The position numbers were made by a program, and so were the translations under genes. Shown here one piece after another: positions 44,705-54,091 of a stretch of DNA of 64,000 bases (position 1 is the first letter of the stretch; the number at the start of each line of letters is the position of its first letter). The stretch spans positions 66,672 through 130,671 of the forward strand of contig DLAF01000050.1 of NCBI GenBank assembly GCA_002492725.1, given 5' to 3'. The stretch comes from Lachnospiraceae bacterium UBA7054. Lineage in GTDB: Bacteria > Bacillota > Clostridia > Lachnospirales > Lachnospiraceae. The notes beneath the pieces were generated by a model. It ran no database searches. It worked only from the letters and a program-made list of their open reading frames with translations, and was not told where the DNA came from.

Positions 44705-46636
44705 CAATAAATACTGATTATTTCCAAATTCCGTCACTTTTGTATAAGCTCTGTCTCCTATCGTTACCGGCTCCTTTGGCAGTGTGCCAAACCAGATCAC
44801 GCAGTCCGGCACAAAAGATCGATCGTCATAAACCGTAGATTCGTTTTTCACCAGCACATGCTCCAGACGGCAGCCGTCCAGCATTTCCCAGAAAGGATAT
44901 TCGAAATCATCCGCCTTGATCAGCCGCAGCCCTACCTCGTCATACTGCCCCGACCTGATCTTATCCGCCAGGGGCGCGTAAACGGCCAGTTCCTCCCATC
45001 GTGCAGTAAAATAGCCATACGGTCTGGTACGCGCACCGCCTTTTCGAATACCATCATGATATTGAAAAAGGCTGTATGCCTGCAGGAGGCAAAGCAGACT
45101 GATAAACCAGACCAAACACAGGCGAACCGCCTGTCCCCGCCCACCCACGGTCATCCTTCGTATGCCTGCTGCGATCAGCGGGCAAAAAAGCGCCAGATAA
45201 GAAATCATGTATCTGCTCACATAGGGCTCCCAGCGGAGTATCATGCAAAAAAGCAAAAATGATACGGCAGCCGCCCAAAAATAACCGCGCTCCTTCTCCT
45301 CCCATCGGTTCTTTCCCGTCCGCAGGATCGTCCACAGGACACAAAAAAGAAAGAGCCAGAGCACAATCGGATTCACCGCCGTATCACAGCCATAATTTCC
45401 CGCTTCGTGCAGCATATACTCTCCGCCGTTTTCCGAAATGGCCTCCGCGTTCAACTCTACGTTCAGAAGGGCGGCGGTTTTCACGGCAATCTGTGCAAAA
45501 ATCGTTTCTCCGTTCTTCACAAAAGCCGTCGGCATATTAAAAGAGATATTTTTTAGCATATTGACAAACAGATAAGCCGGCTGCAGCGTTCCCACCATCT
45601 GCGCCGCCCCCGCGCTCGGGCTCGCGTAGGAGCCGAAGGTCTTAAAATTGCGCAAAATCTCCGGCGCCATCGGCACCGCCACCCATGGCAGGGCGCAGAA
45701 AAAAATTTCCGCCAGATCTTTTATCCTGTCTTTCCTGCGGATACAGACAAAAAGCAGCCAAAACGCAAAGACTGCCATCCCCACACAGACGGACGGTTTC
45801 GCCAGATATCCCCAAGCTGCGCACAGCCCCATGGTCCCCACCCGAAAAACCGTGATTTTATCAAAGTGCATGGCTTTTTTTAAATCCACGTAATCCAGCA
45901 GACGCCAGACAAAAAACAGCAGCCAGACTGCCGCAAAATTATCAACCTGTGTGGTCAATGCCTCCGCAAACGCGATCGGCATTGTCATATACAACAGCAT
46001 CGCCAAAAACCGAAAACGCCTGTCACAGGAAAGCTTTGCCGCAATGGCGCCCACCAGAACCGCATTGGTGAGGTAGGAAGCTGCCTGTAACAGATTAAAA
46101 AACAAATCACTCCCTCTACATAATATGTAGACATGCAGATTGACAAACTCCGCCAGCACCGGGCTGGAAATCTGCCTGATACAGTTCGTCGCATAATGCG
46201 CCACTGACCTGTTCTGCGCCCAGTGAGCGATACGGGGCAGATGATAGGTCATGGAATCCCAGTTGTAAGGGGTAGTCGCCAGCGCCAGACCAAGCACCCC
46301 CGCCCCGATCAGCAAAAGAACCACATAATAAGGAGACTTTTTCAACATTTGCAAGCCGCGCACACAGGTCTGCCGCACCGCGGCCGTCGTAAGGAACGCT
46401 CGCCGCCACTGTAACACAAACAGGCCAACAAGCAGTATATCCAAAAGCCCCCAGGTCATAAAAAGAAAACGGAAGCGCAAGGTATGAAACGCCGACAGTC
46501 CCTCTGTCAGTGCAAAAAGAAAGAGCATCCACAGACAACAGGCCTCCATATACGAACCGACAGCCGTATCCTCAATGCCTTTTCTCTTCTTATAAAGATG
46601 AATATTCCCGTACAACGCTACGACTGCAAGCAGCAT
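44696..46636 (-). CDS. Polytopic membrane protein, GT39/GT-C-like
   Basis: A 646-residue protein with about 12 transmembrane segments, the extracytoplasmic motif YNWDSMTYHLPRIAHW near residue 130 and a C-terminal soluble stretch. The aromatic and acidic loop after the early helices resembles GT-C-type glycosyltransferases that use lipid-linked sugars. The start at 46636 (MLLAVVALYG) is chosen for a GGAGAG site 4-6 bases upstream; an ATG at 46648 is an alternative. Last gene of the operon carrying the CDP-dideoxyhexose genes, ended by the terminator at its stop codon. Confidence 0.65.
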   Translation of the reverse strand: MLLAVVALYGNIHLYKKRKGIEDTAVGSYMEACCLWMLFLFALTEGLSAFHTLRFRFLFMTWGLLDILLVGLFVLQWRRAFLTTAAVRQTCVRGLQMLKKSPYYVVLLLIGAGVLGLALATTPYNWDSMTYHLPRIAHWAQNRSVAHYATNCIRQISSPVLAEFVNLHVYILCRGSDLFFNLLQAASYLTNAVLVGAIAAKLSCDRRFRFLAMLLYMTMPIAFAEALTTQVDNFAAVWLLFFVWRLLDYVDLKKAMHFDKITVFRVGTMGLCAAWGYLAKPSVCVGMAVFAFWLLFVCIRRKDRIKDLAEIFFCALPWVAVPMAPEILRNFKTFGSYASPSAGAAQMVGTLQPAYLFVNMLKNISFNMPTAFVKNGETIFAQIAVKTAALLNVELNAEAISENGGEYMLHEAGNYGCDTAVNPIVLWLFLFCVLWTILRTGKNRWEEKERGYFWAAAVSFLLFCMILRWEPYVSRYMISYLALFCPLIAAGIRRMTVGGRGQAVRLCLVWFISLLCLLQAYSLFQYHDGIRKGGARTRPYGYFTARWEELAVYAPLADKIRSGQYDEVGLRLIKADDFEYPFWEMLDGCRLEHVLVKNESTVYDDRSFVPDCVIWFGTLPKEPVTIGDRAYTKVTEFGNNQYLLEN

Positions 46637-46666
46637 GTTACTCTCCATTTCTCATTCTAAAGAAAA

Positions 46667-48079
46667 CTAAAAGACCATGCCCACAATATCACGGATCGTA
46701 TTCCAGTCCGCTCCGTCATACGGCAGCACCCGATACCAGTACGCCAGCATACAGAGCAGATTCCAAGCGATACAGATTCCGCAGTATCCGTAGACGGAAA
46801 CGGCTGCCAGCTTACATGCGCCGCTCCTTTCTTTCCGGTCACGCCATTCTTCCAGTCTGCCAAACACCACGGCAATGAAAATGGTAAACAGACACATAAA
46901 GTCTACCGCCACCCGCTGTCCAAATGAGCCCCCATAGTACCATGACCACCACGCGCTGGACACATACACGATGATTAAAAAGAAGACGATCAGACCGGTA
47001 TAAAGCTTCTCCCGCCTCCGATAGGCAATGACCATACCGATAACCGCAAGAAGCAGCAGCGGACTCCAGAAGAATAATCCTTTTCTCACGCTGAACAGGA
47101 AATTCCCAATCTGCGGGGCCAGCCAGTAAAAAGGTTCATCCCCGTAAGAATACGCAAACCAATGGCCCGTCGCCGTATGCCAATACAGAAGCTGCGGAAA
47201 GAGCGTGATAAATCCCGTCACAACGATCGGCACCGCACGCGCAGGCTTCAAGATCGTTAGCGCTCGCGCCTTCAGGGTATCAAAATCAATCACTCCGTAA
47301 AAGACATAGGTCAACACAAACAAAATATTGGTATTGCGGCACATAAAGATCAGGCCTGCCAGAAATCCGAATACACAGGTCTGCCAAAGCCTGTTTGCGC
47401 CTTCTTTTTCCCGCTCCTCATACCAGCACAGATAAAACAGAAATAAATTAAAGAGAAAGTAAGAATATACATGAGAAAAGCAGGCGTCATAACCGGCATA
47501 ATGAAACAGATTTGTCCCATACGTGATCACGATACAGGAAAGCAGGGATACTCTCCTGGAAAAATGCAGGTATTTCATCAGCAGCAAATACAATAAGATG
47601 GTTCCCACGGTCCAGTAGCAGACGCCTCCCACCAGCACCAGATACTGATAAAGATTGGAATATCCCGTCGCCGTCATGCTTCCCGTCAGCGCATCGCGCA
47701 AAAGGCTGATCCCATGCGCCGCAAAGAAAAACGGGCTTTCCATGATTGCCACACCCACGGGATATTTATTGACCATTCCGCCTGCTGCCTGGATCAATTT
47801 CAGATTGTGTTCCCAGCCTTCGGCATCGATAAACCCGAAGGTGAAATCCCCGCGCACAAGCGCCGGCAGATACGCATAATAGCCAAAGCCGTCAGAATAT
47901 ACCTTGGGGGCATTCAACACCTTCACGTGATAGACCCAGACGATGCTGCACAGCATGAGAAAAGCCGTGATGGCCAAAAAAGCCACAAATGCTTTCTCCT
48001 GCCACAGCCAATTGATAACCCGTTGTACAATATTTTCAGTTCCTATTTTGCTGTTTTGTGTCTTTCTCTTTTTTTTCAT
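46667..48079 (-). CDS. Polytopic membrane protein, probable GT-C-like glycosyltransferase
   Basis: A 470-residue protein starting with a basic stretch MKKKRKTQ. It has about 10-11 helices and an early extracytoplasmic motif KVYSDGFGYYAYLPALV with an Asp where GT-C enzymes bind metal. No specific family is recognised. It lies 30 bases upstream of the other membrane protein and 58 bases downstream of rfbG. Position suggests a role in attaching or polymerising the unit that carries the dideoxy sugar, by inference. Confidence 0.6.
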   Translation of the reverse strand: MKKKRKTQNSKIGTENIVQRVINWLWQEKAFVAFLAITAFLMLCSIVWVYHVKVLNAPKVYSDGFGYYAYLPALVRGDFTFGFIDAEGWEHNLKLIQAAGGMVNKYPVGVAIMESPFFFAAHGISLLRDALTGSMTATGYSNLYQYLVLVGGVCYWTVGTILLYLLLMKYLHFSRRVSLLSCIVITYGTNLFHYAGYDACFSHVYSYFLFNLFLFYLCWYEEREKEGANRLWQTCVFGFLAGLIFMCRNTNILFVLTYVFYGVIDFDTLKARALTILKPARAVPIVVTGFITLFPQLLYWHTATGHWFAYSYGDEPFYWLAPQIGNFLFSVRKGLFFWSPLLLLAVIGMVIAYRRREKLYTGLIVFFLIIVYVSSAWWSWYYGGSFGQRVAVDFMCLFTIFIAVVFGRLEEWRDRKERSGACKLAAVSVYGYCGICIAWNLLCMLAYWYRVLPYDGADWNTIRDIVGMVF

Positions 48080-48137
48080 CGTTTCTCGTCTCACCATTGC
48101 CTGCAAAACAGACCAAAATCAGTTGACCGGATGCAAC

Positions 48138-49238
48138 CTATCGCAAAAACTCCCCGATCTGCCCGTCCATCGCCTTGGCAATATCTTTCCCGTCACGGTA
48201 AGCAACCGTCCACTCCACGATCATCTCCACCGCTTTCTCCACATTCCAGACCGGCTTCCAGCCAAACACTCTTTTCAGCTTTGCACAGTCCAACTTTAAA
48301 AAGTTGGCTTCATGCGGGCCGCCATCATACTCGTTTTTCCAAGTCATCTGCTGCCCCGTAACCTGATTCCATTTCTCGCAAAACAGCGTCACGATCTCTC
48401 CTGTCGTATAACAGTCCGTCTCATCCGGCCCAACGTTGTAGCTGCCCGCCAGATCAGGAGTCTCATATTGCCTCGCCGCCAGCATCAAATACACCGCAAT
48501 CGGCTCAAGCACATGCTGATACGGTCTTGTAGAATACGGATTCCTGACAATGATATCCTGCCCCGTCAATACCGCACGCACACAGTCGGGAATAATACGA
48601 TCCGCCGCAAAGTCACCGCCGCCGATTACATTGCCCGCCCGCGCGGTGGAAACAGCCGCCGGCCGCGTTCCTTTTCCATCCCCACCGTCTGCCGGATTCA
48701 TAAACGAATTTTTATAGCTGCTTGTGACCAGCTCGGAGCAGGATTTTGAGTTGGAATACGGGTCGTAACCGTTCAATTCTTCATTCTCCCGATAGCCCCA
48801 CTCCCACTCCTTATTCAGATATACTTTGTCCGTCGTCACATTCACAAAAGAGCGCACGCACGGATGGGTGCGGACACACTCTAAGATATTGACCGTTCCC
48901 ATGACATTCACTTCATAGGTATAGACCGGATTGCGGTACGACTCCCTGACGATCGGCTGCGCCGCCATATGGATAACAATCTGCGGCTGTACCTCATCAA
49001 ACACGCGCCGAAGATGCTCCAAATCCCGGATATCTCCCATCACGGAGTTAATCTTTTCCCCAATCCCGCTCAGCACAAACACGCTCGGGTCCGTAGGCGG
49101 TGTAAGCGCATATCCCGTCACCTGTGCGCCAAGCCTAACAAGCAGCATGCACATCCAGGTTCCTTTAAAACCGGTGTGGCCTGTGATCAGTACTTTTTTT
49201 CCCTTATAAAACGCTAATCCAAAATCCTTATCCGCCAT
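48138..49238 (-). CDS. rfbG: CDP-glucose 4,6-dehydratase
   Basis: A 366-residue SDR enzyme. NAD-binding motif ITGHTGFKG, AAQPIV segment, then the TTDKVYLN stretch and YSNSK (Tyr/Lys catalytic pair). It converts CDP-glucose to CDP-4-keto-6-deoxyglucose, the second step of CDP-3,6-dideoxyhexose synthesis. Start after GGAG with 7-base spacing. Only 4 bases separate it from rfbH upstream. Confidence 0.93.
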   Translation of the reverse strand: MADKDFGLAFYKGKKVLITGHTGFKGTWMCMLLVRLGAQVTGYALTPPTDPSVFVLSGIGEKINSVMGDIRDLEHLRRVFDEVQPQIVIHMAAQPIVRESYRNPVYTYEVNVMGTVNILECVRTHPCVRSFVNVTTDKVYLNKEWEWGYRENEELNGYDPYSNSKSCSELVTSSYKNSFMNPADGGDGKGTRPAAVSTARAGNVIGGGDFAADRIIPDCVRAVLTGQDIIVRNPYSTRPYQHVLEPIAVYLMLAARQYETPDLAGSYNVGPDETDCYTTGEIVTLFCEKWNQVTGQQMTWKNEYDGGPHEANFLKLDCAKLKRVFGWKPVWNVEKAVEMIVEWTVAYRDGKDIAKAMDGQIGEFLR

Positions 49239-49242
49239 ATCT

Positions 49243-50595
49243 TTACTCCATCACCGCATTGATCAGTGTCTTTGCCATATAGTCGATCATCTCATCTGTC
49301 ATCCCCGGATAAACACCGATCCAGAATGTATCCGCCATGATCCGATCCGTATTGGTCAGTTCCCCCACAATCCGATAACCCGTATTTGCGGCCCGCATTT
49401 CATCAAAACAGGGGTGCTTTGTGAGATTGCCCGCAAAAAGCATTCTTGTCTGAATCCCGTGCGCTTCCAGCTCCTGCACGACCTGATTGCGGCTGACCCC
49501 TTCCTTGCAGGTGATCAGAAACCCAAACCAGCTGGGGTTCGAGTGCTCACAGGCCTCCGGCAGGATCAGTTTCTCCTCAATCCGCGCTGCCTGATCCGAA
49601 AGCAGCGCCGCCTTCAATCTGTCAAAATTATGCCGCCTTCGCTCCACAAAGGAGGGGAATTTCTCTAACTGCGCACAACCGACTGCCGCCTGCATGTCTG
49701 TCGCTTTCAGATTATACCCGAAATGCGAATAGACATATTTATGGTCATACCCCGGCGGCAGCTCCCCATACTGCCCGTCAAACCGATGCCCGCACAGATT
49801 ATCCCGTCCCGACGGGCAGACGCAGTCGCGTCCCCAGTCCCTGAAAGAGCGGATACATTTATGCAAAAGCGGGTTGTCCGTATAGACCGCACCGCCCTCT
49901 CCCATCGTCATGTGGTGCGGCGGATAAAAACTGGAAGTTCCGATATCTCCGATCGTTCCCGTCAATTTCCACACGCCATCTATCATATACTCGGAACCCA
50001 ACGCGTCACAGTTGTCCTCCACCAGCCAGAGCTCATGTTTTTTACAAAACTCGCTGACCGCTTGTAAGTCAAAGGGATTCCCCAGTGTATGCGCAATCAT
50101 GACCGCTTTTGTCCGATCCGACAATGCGGCCTCCAGCATGATCACATCAATATTGTACTGCGGGATGGTCACATCTACGAATACGGGCACAACGCCAAAC
50201 TGGATCATCGGTGCCACCGTCGTCGGAAAACCCGCCGCTACCGTAATCACCTCATCGCCGCGCCTGATTGCCCGCTCACCCAAAAGCGGTGAGGTCAGTG
50301 CCATAAACGCAAGAAGGTTTGCCGATGACCCGGAATTTACGAGAGAACAGAATTTTACGCCAAGATATCGAGCCATTCTCCTCTCAAATTCATCCGTATA
50401 CCGCCCTGCCGTCAGCCAAAATTCCAGTGCGCTGTCCACCAGATTTACCATCTCCGCGCTGTCGTAAACCCGGGAAGCGTACGGAATCCGCTGTCCTTCT
50501 TTAAAAGGCTCTTTTCTGTTGTGGTAAGTGTCACAATAATTTTTGACCAGACTTAAAATCTCTTCTCTTGCCTGCCGTTCTGTTTTCTGTTCCAT
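49243..50595 (-). CDS. rfbH: CDP-4-keto-6-deoxy-D-glucose 3-dehydrase (E1)
   Basis: A 450-residue PLP-fold enzyme of the DegT/StrS aminotransferase superfamily. The usual PLP lysine is replaced by His in SSFYPPHHMTMGEGG (His227/228), and iron-sulfur cysteines stand in RDCVCPSGRDNLCGHRF (Cys258, Cys260, Cys268). Both are diagnostic for the dehydrase that removes the C3 hydroxyl, not for a transaminase. The start at 50595 is chosen because the ATG at 50601 directly abuts the GGAG site. The partner reductase E3 (DdhD/AscD) and the final ketoreductase are not in the window. Confidence 0.93.
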   Translation of the reverse strand: MEQKTERQAREEILSLVKNYCDTYHNRKEPFKEGQRIPYASRVYDSAEMVNLVDSALEFWLTAGRYTDEFERRMARYLGVKFCSLVNSGSSANLLAFMALTSPLLGERAIRRGDEVITVAAGFPTTVAPMIQFGVVPVFVDVTIPQYNIDVIMLEAALSDRTKAVMIAHTLGNPFDLQAVSEFCKKHELWLVEDNCDALGSEYMIDGVWKLTGTIGDIGTSSFYPPHHMTMGEGGAVYTDNPLLHKCIRSFRDWGRDCVCPSGRDNLCGHRFDGQYGELPPGYDHKYVYSHFGYNLKATDMQAAVGCAQLEKFPSFVERRRHNFDRLKAALLSDQAARIEEKLILPEACEHSNPSWFGFLITCKEGVSRNQVVQELEAHGIQTRMLFAGNLTKHPCFDEMRAANTGYRIVGELTNTDRIMADTFWIGVYPGMTDEMIDYMAKTLINAVME

Positions 50596-50678
50596 TTTCA
50601 TCTCCGTCCCACTTCGATTTCTCTGCTCGAATGATCCTGTCCTGTATCATTCCTTTTCCCTGCAAAGCGCTTCTTTGA

Positions 50679-51452
50679 TCACCAAATCTTCCACGGCGCC
50701 TCCCCCGTGTTCCACAAACCTTCCAGATACGCACGGTCATGTACCGTATCCATCGGCGACCAAAAACCCGGATGCCTGTAGGCTGCCATCTGCCGGTCAC
50801 GTGCCAGCTGCTCAAACGGCGCCGCCTCCAGCATCTGCGATCCGTCTCCCAGATACGCAAACACTTCCCTGTTCAGTACCATAAATCCCGCGTTGACCCA
50901 GGATTGATCCTTTCTCGCCTTTTCTTTGAAGCTCTCGATCATATCGTTTTCATCTATCTTGATTGCACCGAAACGACCTGCCGGCTGTGTCGTGGTAATC
51001 GTAGCGATCCTGCCATGCGATTTATGAAAAGCAAGCAGCGCCGGGATATCCACATCCGCCACGCCGTCCCCATAAGTCAGCATAAAACACGCATCGTCCC
51101 CGATATGATCACGAATCTGCAGGATACGGCCGGCCGTCAGCGTCTCCAATCCCGTATTCGCCAGCGTCACCCGCCAGGGTTCCGCCGTAGAATTGTGGTA
51201 CTCCCTTGTCTTATCGTGCAAACAAAAAGTGGCATCGGACTGATACATGTAATAATGGATAAAATAATCCTTGATCATATGCCCCTTATAACCGCAGCAG
51301 ATAATAAAATCGTGATAGCCGTAGGATGAATATATTTTCATGATATGCCAAAGGATCGGCCTGTCCCCAATCTCCACCATCGGCTTAGGTTTTAAGACCG
51401 ATTCTTCGCTGATGCGGCTGCCTTTGCCGCCGGCTAAGATGACTACTTTCAT
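50679..51452 (-). CDS. rfbF: Glucose-1-phosphate cytidylyltransferase
   Basis: A 257-residue nucleotidyltransferase. The N-terminal loop LAGGKGSRISEES followed by KPKPMVEIGDRP is the nucleotide-binding signature, and YGDGVADVD is the metal-binding segment. WHIMKIYSSYG and HPGFWSPMDT match the CTP-specific RfbF group. It makes CDP-glucose, the first committed step toward 3,6-dideoxyhexoses. It lies 83 bases upstream of rfbH and 42 bases after a paralogue. Confidence 0.93.
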   Translation of the reverse strand: MKVVILAGGKGSRISEESVLKPKPMVEIGDRPILWHIMKIYSSYGYHDFIICCGYKGHMIKDYFIHYYMYQSDATFCLHDKTREYHNSTAEPWRVTLANTGLETLTAGRILQIRDHIGDDACFMLTYGDGVADVDIPALLAFHKSHGRIATITTTQPAGRFGAIKIDENDMIESFKEKARKDQSWVNAGFMVLNREVFAYLGDGSQMLEAAPFEQLARDRQMAAYRHPGFWSPMDTVHDRAYLEGLWNTGEAPWKIW

Positions 51453-51494
51453 ACCTGTTTTGCACCCTTCCTGATATAATCGAACCGTGCGCTA

Positions 51495-52280
51495 TTATTG
51501 AGACGTTCCGTTGTAGTCATTGTTCCACGGCGCCATACCCGCGTTCCATAAATTCTCCATATTAAACCAGTCGCGATACGTCTCCACCGGCGTCCAAAAA
51601 CCACTGTGTTTATAGGTCATCAACTGTCCGTCTCCCGCCAGATGATCCGTCAAAAGATCCTCCAGATTATAGTTTCCATTCAAAATGCGAAAGATATCTC
51701 TGTTCAAAACATACATGCAGGCATTCGTCCACGCCTGATTCTCCCGATTGCCGCCTTCGCTTCCCATGACCCGCCCATCATCCGCGATCCGCAGCGCCTC
51801 GTTTCGTCCCGTCGGTCTGGCTACCGCCATCGTTGCCCTTTTTCCCTGTTTCTCGTGATACGCGATCATGTCCTTTACATTGATATCGGACAGACAGTCA
51901 CCGTTCGTCACGATAAAACTGTCCTCCTCGATATAATCCTCTATCCGGGCCACGCGCAGGCCGGTTGCGCTGTACAAGCCGGTATCAACCACCGTCACCT
52001 TCCAATCTTCGGTGCGATTCTTATGGATCTGTACGGTATTATTCTGCAGATCCACGGTAATATCAGACTGATAGATATAAAAGTCCATAAAGTATTCTTT
52101 GATCAGATCGACCTTATAACCGCCGCATACAATAAAATCATGCACTCCGTATGCGGAAAAGCTTTTCATAATATGCCAAAGCAGAGGTTTCCCGCCGATC
52201 TCCACCATCGGCTTTGGAATCCCCTGCTGTTCATTACTGATAGTACTTCTCGTCCCGCCCGCTAAAATGACTGCTTTCAT
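51495..52280 (-). CDS. RfbF paralogue with altered nucleotide-binding loop
   Basis: A 261-residue protein aligned end to end with the neighbouring RfbF (shared PKPMVEIGGKPLLWHIMK and HSGFWTPVETYRD). Where RfbF reads GGKGSRISEES, this protein reads GGTRSTISNEQ in the same register: the conserved Gly becomes Arg and the conserved Arg becomes Thr. The metal segment is NGDCLSDIN in place of YGDGVADVD. Both sites still hold an Asp. It may be an impaired or regulatory paralogue, or use another nucleotide or sugar phosphate. First of the rfb genes in transcription order. Confidence 0.8.
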   Translation of the reverse strand: MKAVILAGGTRSTISNEQQGIPKPMVEIGGKPLLWHIMKSFSAYGVHDFIVCGGYKVDLIKEYFMDFYIYQSDITVDLQNNTVQIHKNRTEDWKVTVVDTGLYSATGLRVARIEDYIEEDSFIVTNGDCLSDINVKDMIAYHEKQGKRATMAVARPTGRNEALRIADDGRVMGSEGGNRENQAWTNACMYVLNRDIFRILNGNYNLEDLLTDHLAGDGQLMTYKHSGFWTPVETYRDWFNMENLWNAGMAPWNNDYNGTSQ

Positions 52281-52313
52281 GAATCATTACCATCCCTGTT
52301 CCGGCTTGGCGCC

Positions 52314-53912
52314 TTATTCCTTTTCCTGCTCTTCGATGATACAGCAGTGCTTCTTGCTTTCTCGGTCATAACTAATCCCGACCAGCAGCGTATTCCCCCG
52401 GTAATCCTTTACTGCCTCTGAATACTGCCTCTCTCTGATCTGCGCCACAGCACTTTCTGCGGACTCACCATATTTCAGTTCTATGATCAGCGCAGGCTTC
52501 GTGGAATGTCTTTTGGGCAGGAATATCATATCCGCGCATCCTTTCCCGGAAGGCATCTCGCGAATCACCGTATACTCATTAACCGCATTATAATATGCCA
52601 GCGCAACCACACAGCTCAATGCATTCTCATTATTGTATTGCAAAATGGAAGTGTTCTCTCTATGCACTTTATCAATGCATTCTGCCACCAGATCAGCGTC
52701 CCGATTCCAAGTTGCCCTTAACAGCCTGTCTGAATCCTTAAGCGCCTGCACCACCGGTTCCCAATCCGTGTCCTTCACTGCTCTGGCAAAAGCGGCACGC
52801 ACTTCTTCATTTGGCACATACGCCTCCCTCGTATCCACATCATAAGCGAGATAACCCAGATGGATCAGCGCCGTCAGTACATCATCCCTGCTCTTAAAAC
52901 TGGTCATATCATTCTGAAAAGTGCCAATGTCCACCGTGCACCTCGCACCGGAAAACATCTGCACCACCAGATCCCGCAGCCCTTCGAAATTCATGCTGAT
53001 ATATTCCCGCAATGATTCGTAGGACGCCGTATTACTCCAATAACTGTCGTATTCTCCATCCATAATGGCATTCACTACGGAATTTGGATTATAAACATGC
53101 TGTACCTGCCGGAAAGAATATCCGTCATACCATCTGGCCATCTCATCAAAATCCATATGGTATCTGCCGCACAGCTCGCTGACTTCCTGTTGCGTAAAAC
53201 CGATATACTCCGCAAACCGCTTGGGATTGACCATGGTAAACTCTTTAAAATTATTCAATGCGGACTCACTGTTGTATCTCTTGATTGGCAGGATCCCCGT
53301 AATATAGGCAAGTACGGTAAAATCCTTTGACTGTTCCCCCTTAAAAAGTCCGCGGAGCAGACGAATGTACGCCTGTTGCCCGCCTTCGTCCCTGACTGCC
53401 TCGCGGAAAATGGCATCCCACTCGTCAATGATAATCACAAATCTGGCCCCTGCCGCATCATTGACCTTAGACAGCGCAAACGGCAGTTCCGAATCCTCAT
53501 CCGTAAGTATCCCCGGATAAAGAATCTTTAGTTCCTCAATCACGCATTTCTGCATATAGGCCACCGTATCCGCCGCGCTCTTATTTTGTACCAGCAAATA
53601 TGCTATATCCAAATGGATTACATCGTACTTGTTCAGGTGCTTTTCAAAGGACGGTTTCTCTGCAATTTCCAGCCCTTCAAACAACTTGCGGGAATCACAG
53701 CTCCTTCCATAATAAGCCGACAGCATCCCCGCCGCCATGGATTTCCCGAACCGCCTTGGCCTGCTATTACAGATGTAGCATTGTTCCGTATCCAGTATTT
53801 CATTGGTATATTCTATCAATCCGGTCTTGTCTACATAGATTTGAGATTGCCTTGCCCTCGCAAAGCTATCATTTCCCCGATTCACATACATTCCCATATA
53901 TGTCACACCCAT
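52314..53912 (-). CDS. AAA-ATPase-like / PD-(D/E)XK nuclease-family protein
   Basis: About 532 residues. The N-terminal AAA-like domain (PF09820 type) has NSRPRRFGKSM as P-loop variant and FVIIIDEWDAIF as Walker B. The C-terminal PD-(D/E)XK nuclease-like domain (PF08011 type) has GCADMIFLP and ALIIELKYG supplying the Asp and Glu-x-Lys. Such proteins are common and often multicopy in Lachnospiraceae and Bacteroidetes, and their function is unproven. It stands 33 bases before the rfbF paralogue, so it may share its transcript. A GTG at 53930 is an alternative start; 53912 has GGAAG nearby. Confidence 0.82.
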   Translation of the reverse strand: MGVTYMGMYVNRGNDSFARARQSQIYVDKTGLIEYTNEILDTEQCYICNSRPRRFGKSMAAGMLSAYYGRSCDSRKLFEGLEIAEKPSFEKHLNKYDVIHLDIAYLLVQNKSAADTVAYMQKCVIEELKILYPGILTDEDSELPFALSKVNDAAGARFVIIIDEWDAIFREAVRDEGGQQAYIRLLRGLFKGEQSKDFTVLAYITGILPIKRYNSESALNNFKEFTMVNPKRFAEYIGFTQQEVSELCGRYHMDFDEMARWYDGYSFRQVQHVYNPNSVVNAIMDGEYDSYWSNTASYESLREYISMNFEGLRDLVVQMFSGARCTVDIGTFQNDMTSFKSRDDVLTALIHLGYLAYDVDTREAYVPNEEVRAAFARAVKDTDWEPVVQALKDSDRLLRATWNRDADLVAECIDKVHRENTSILQYNNENALSCVVALAYYNAVNEYTVIREMPSGKGCADMIFLPKRHSTKPALIIELKYGESAESAVAQIRERQYSEAVKDYRGNTLLVGISYDRESKKHCCIIEEQEKE

Positions 53913-53945
53913 TTCTTCCGGTTCTTTCACATATCCAAATTTATC

Positions 53946-54008
53946 TTACCACATACCTTTCCAAATAACCACTGATTCTCGATGAATGATAAAATGTTCC
54001 CTTGCCAT
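53946..54008 (-). CDS. Possible 20-residue leader peptide or gene remnant
   Basis: Short frame MAREHFIIHRESVVIWKGMW with a near-perfect ribosome site (TTTGGAGG, 8 bases before ATG). It ends 15-35 bases before the AAA/PD-(D/E)XK gene. No similarity is recognised. It could be a translated leader controlling the gene downstream or the 5' scar of a lost gene. The rest of the gap 53931-54091 shows no other feature. Confidence 0.3.
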   Translation of the reverse strand: MAREHFIIHRESVVIWKGMW

Positions 54009-54091
54009 AAATAAAACCTCCAAACCGAGTAATTTTATCTTACACCAGTTCGAAGGTTTAGACAACCATTGAGACAATCTCTACATTTCAT

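Noticed and set aside
53931..54091. Insertion-sequence end upstream of the AAA/PD-(D/E)XK gene
   Set aside because: No second inverted repeat, target duplication or recognisable transposase sequence was found. It was kept only as a possible leader or remnant.
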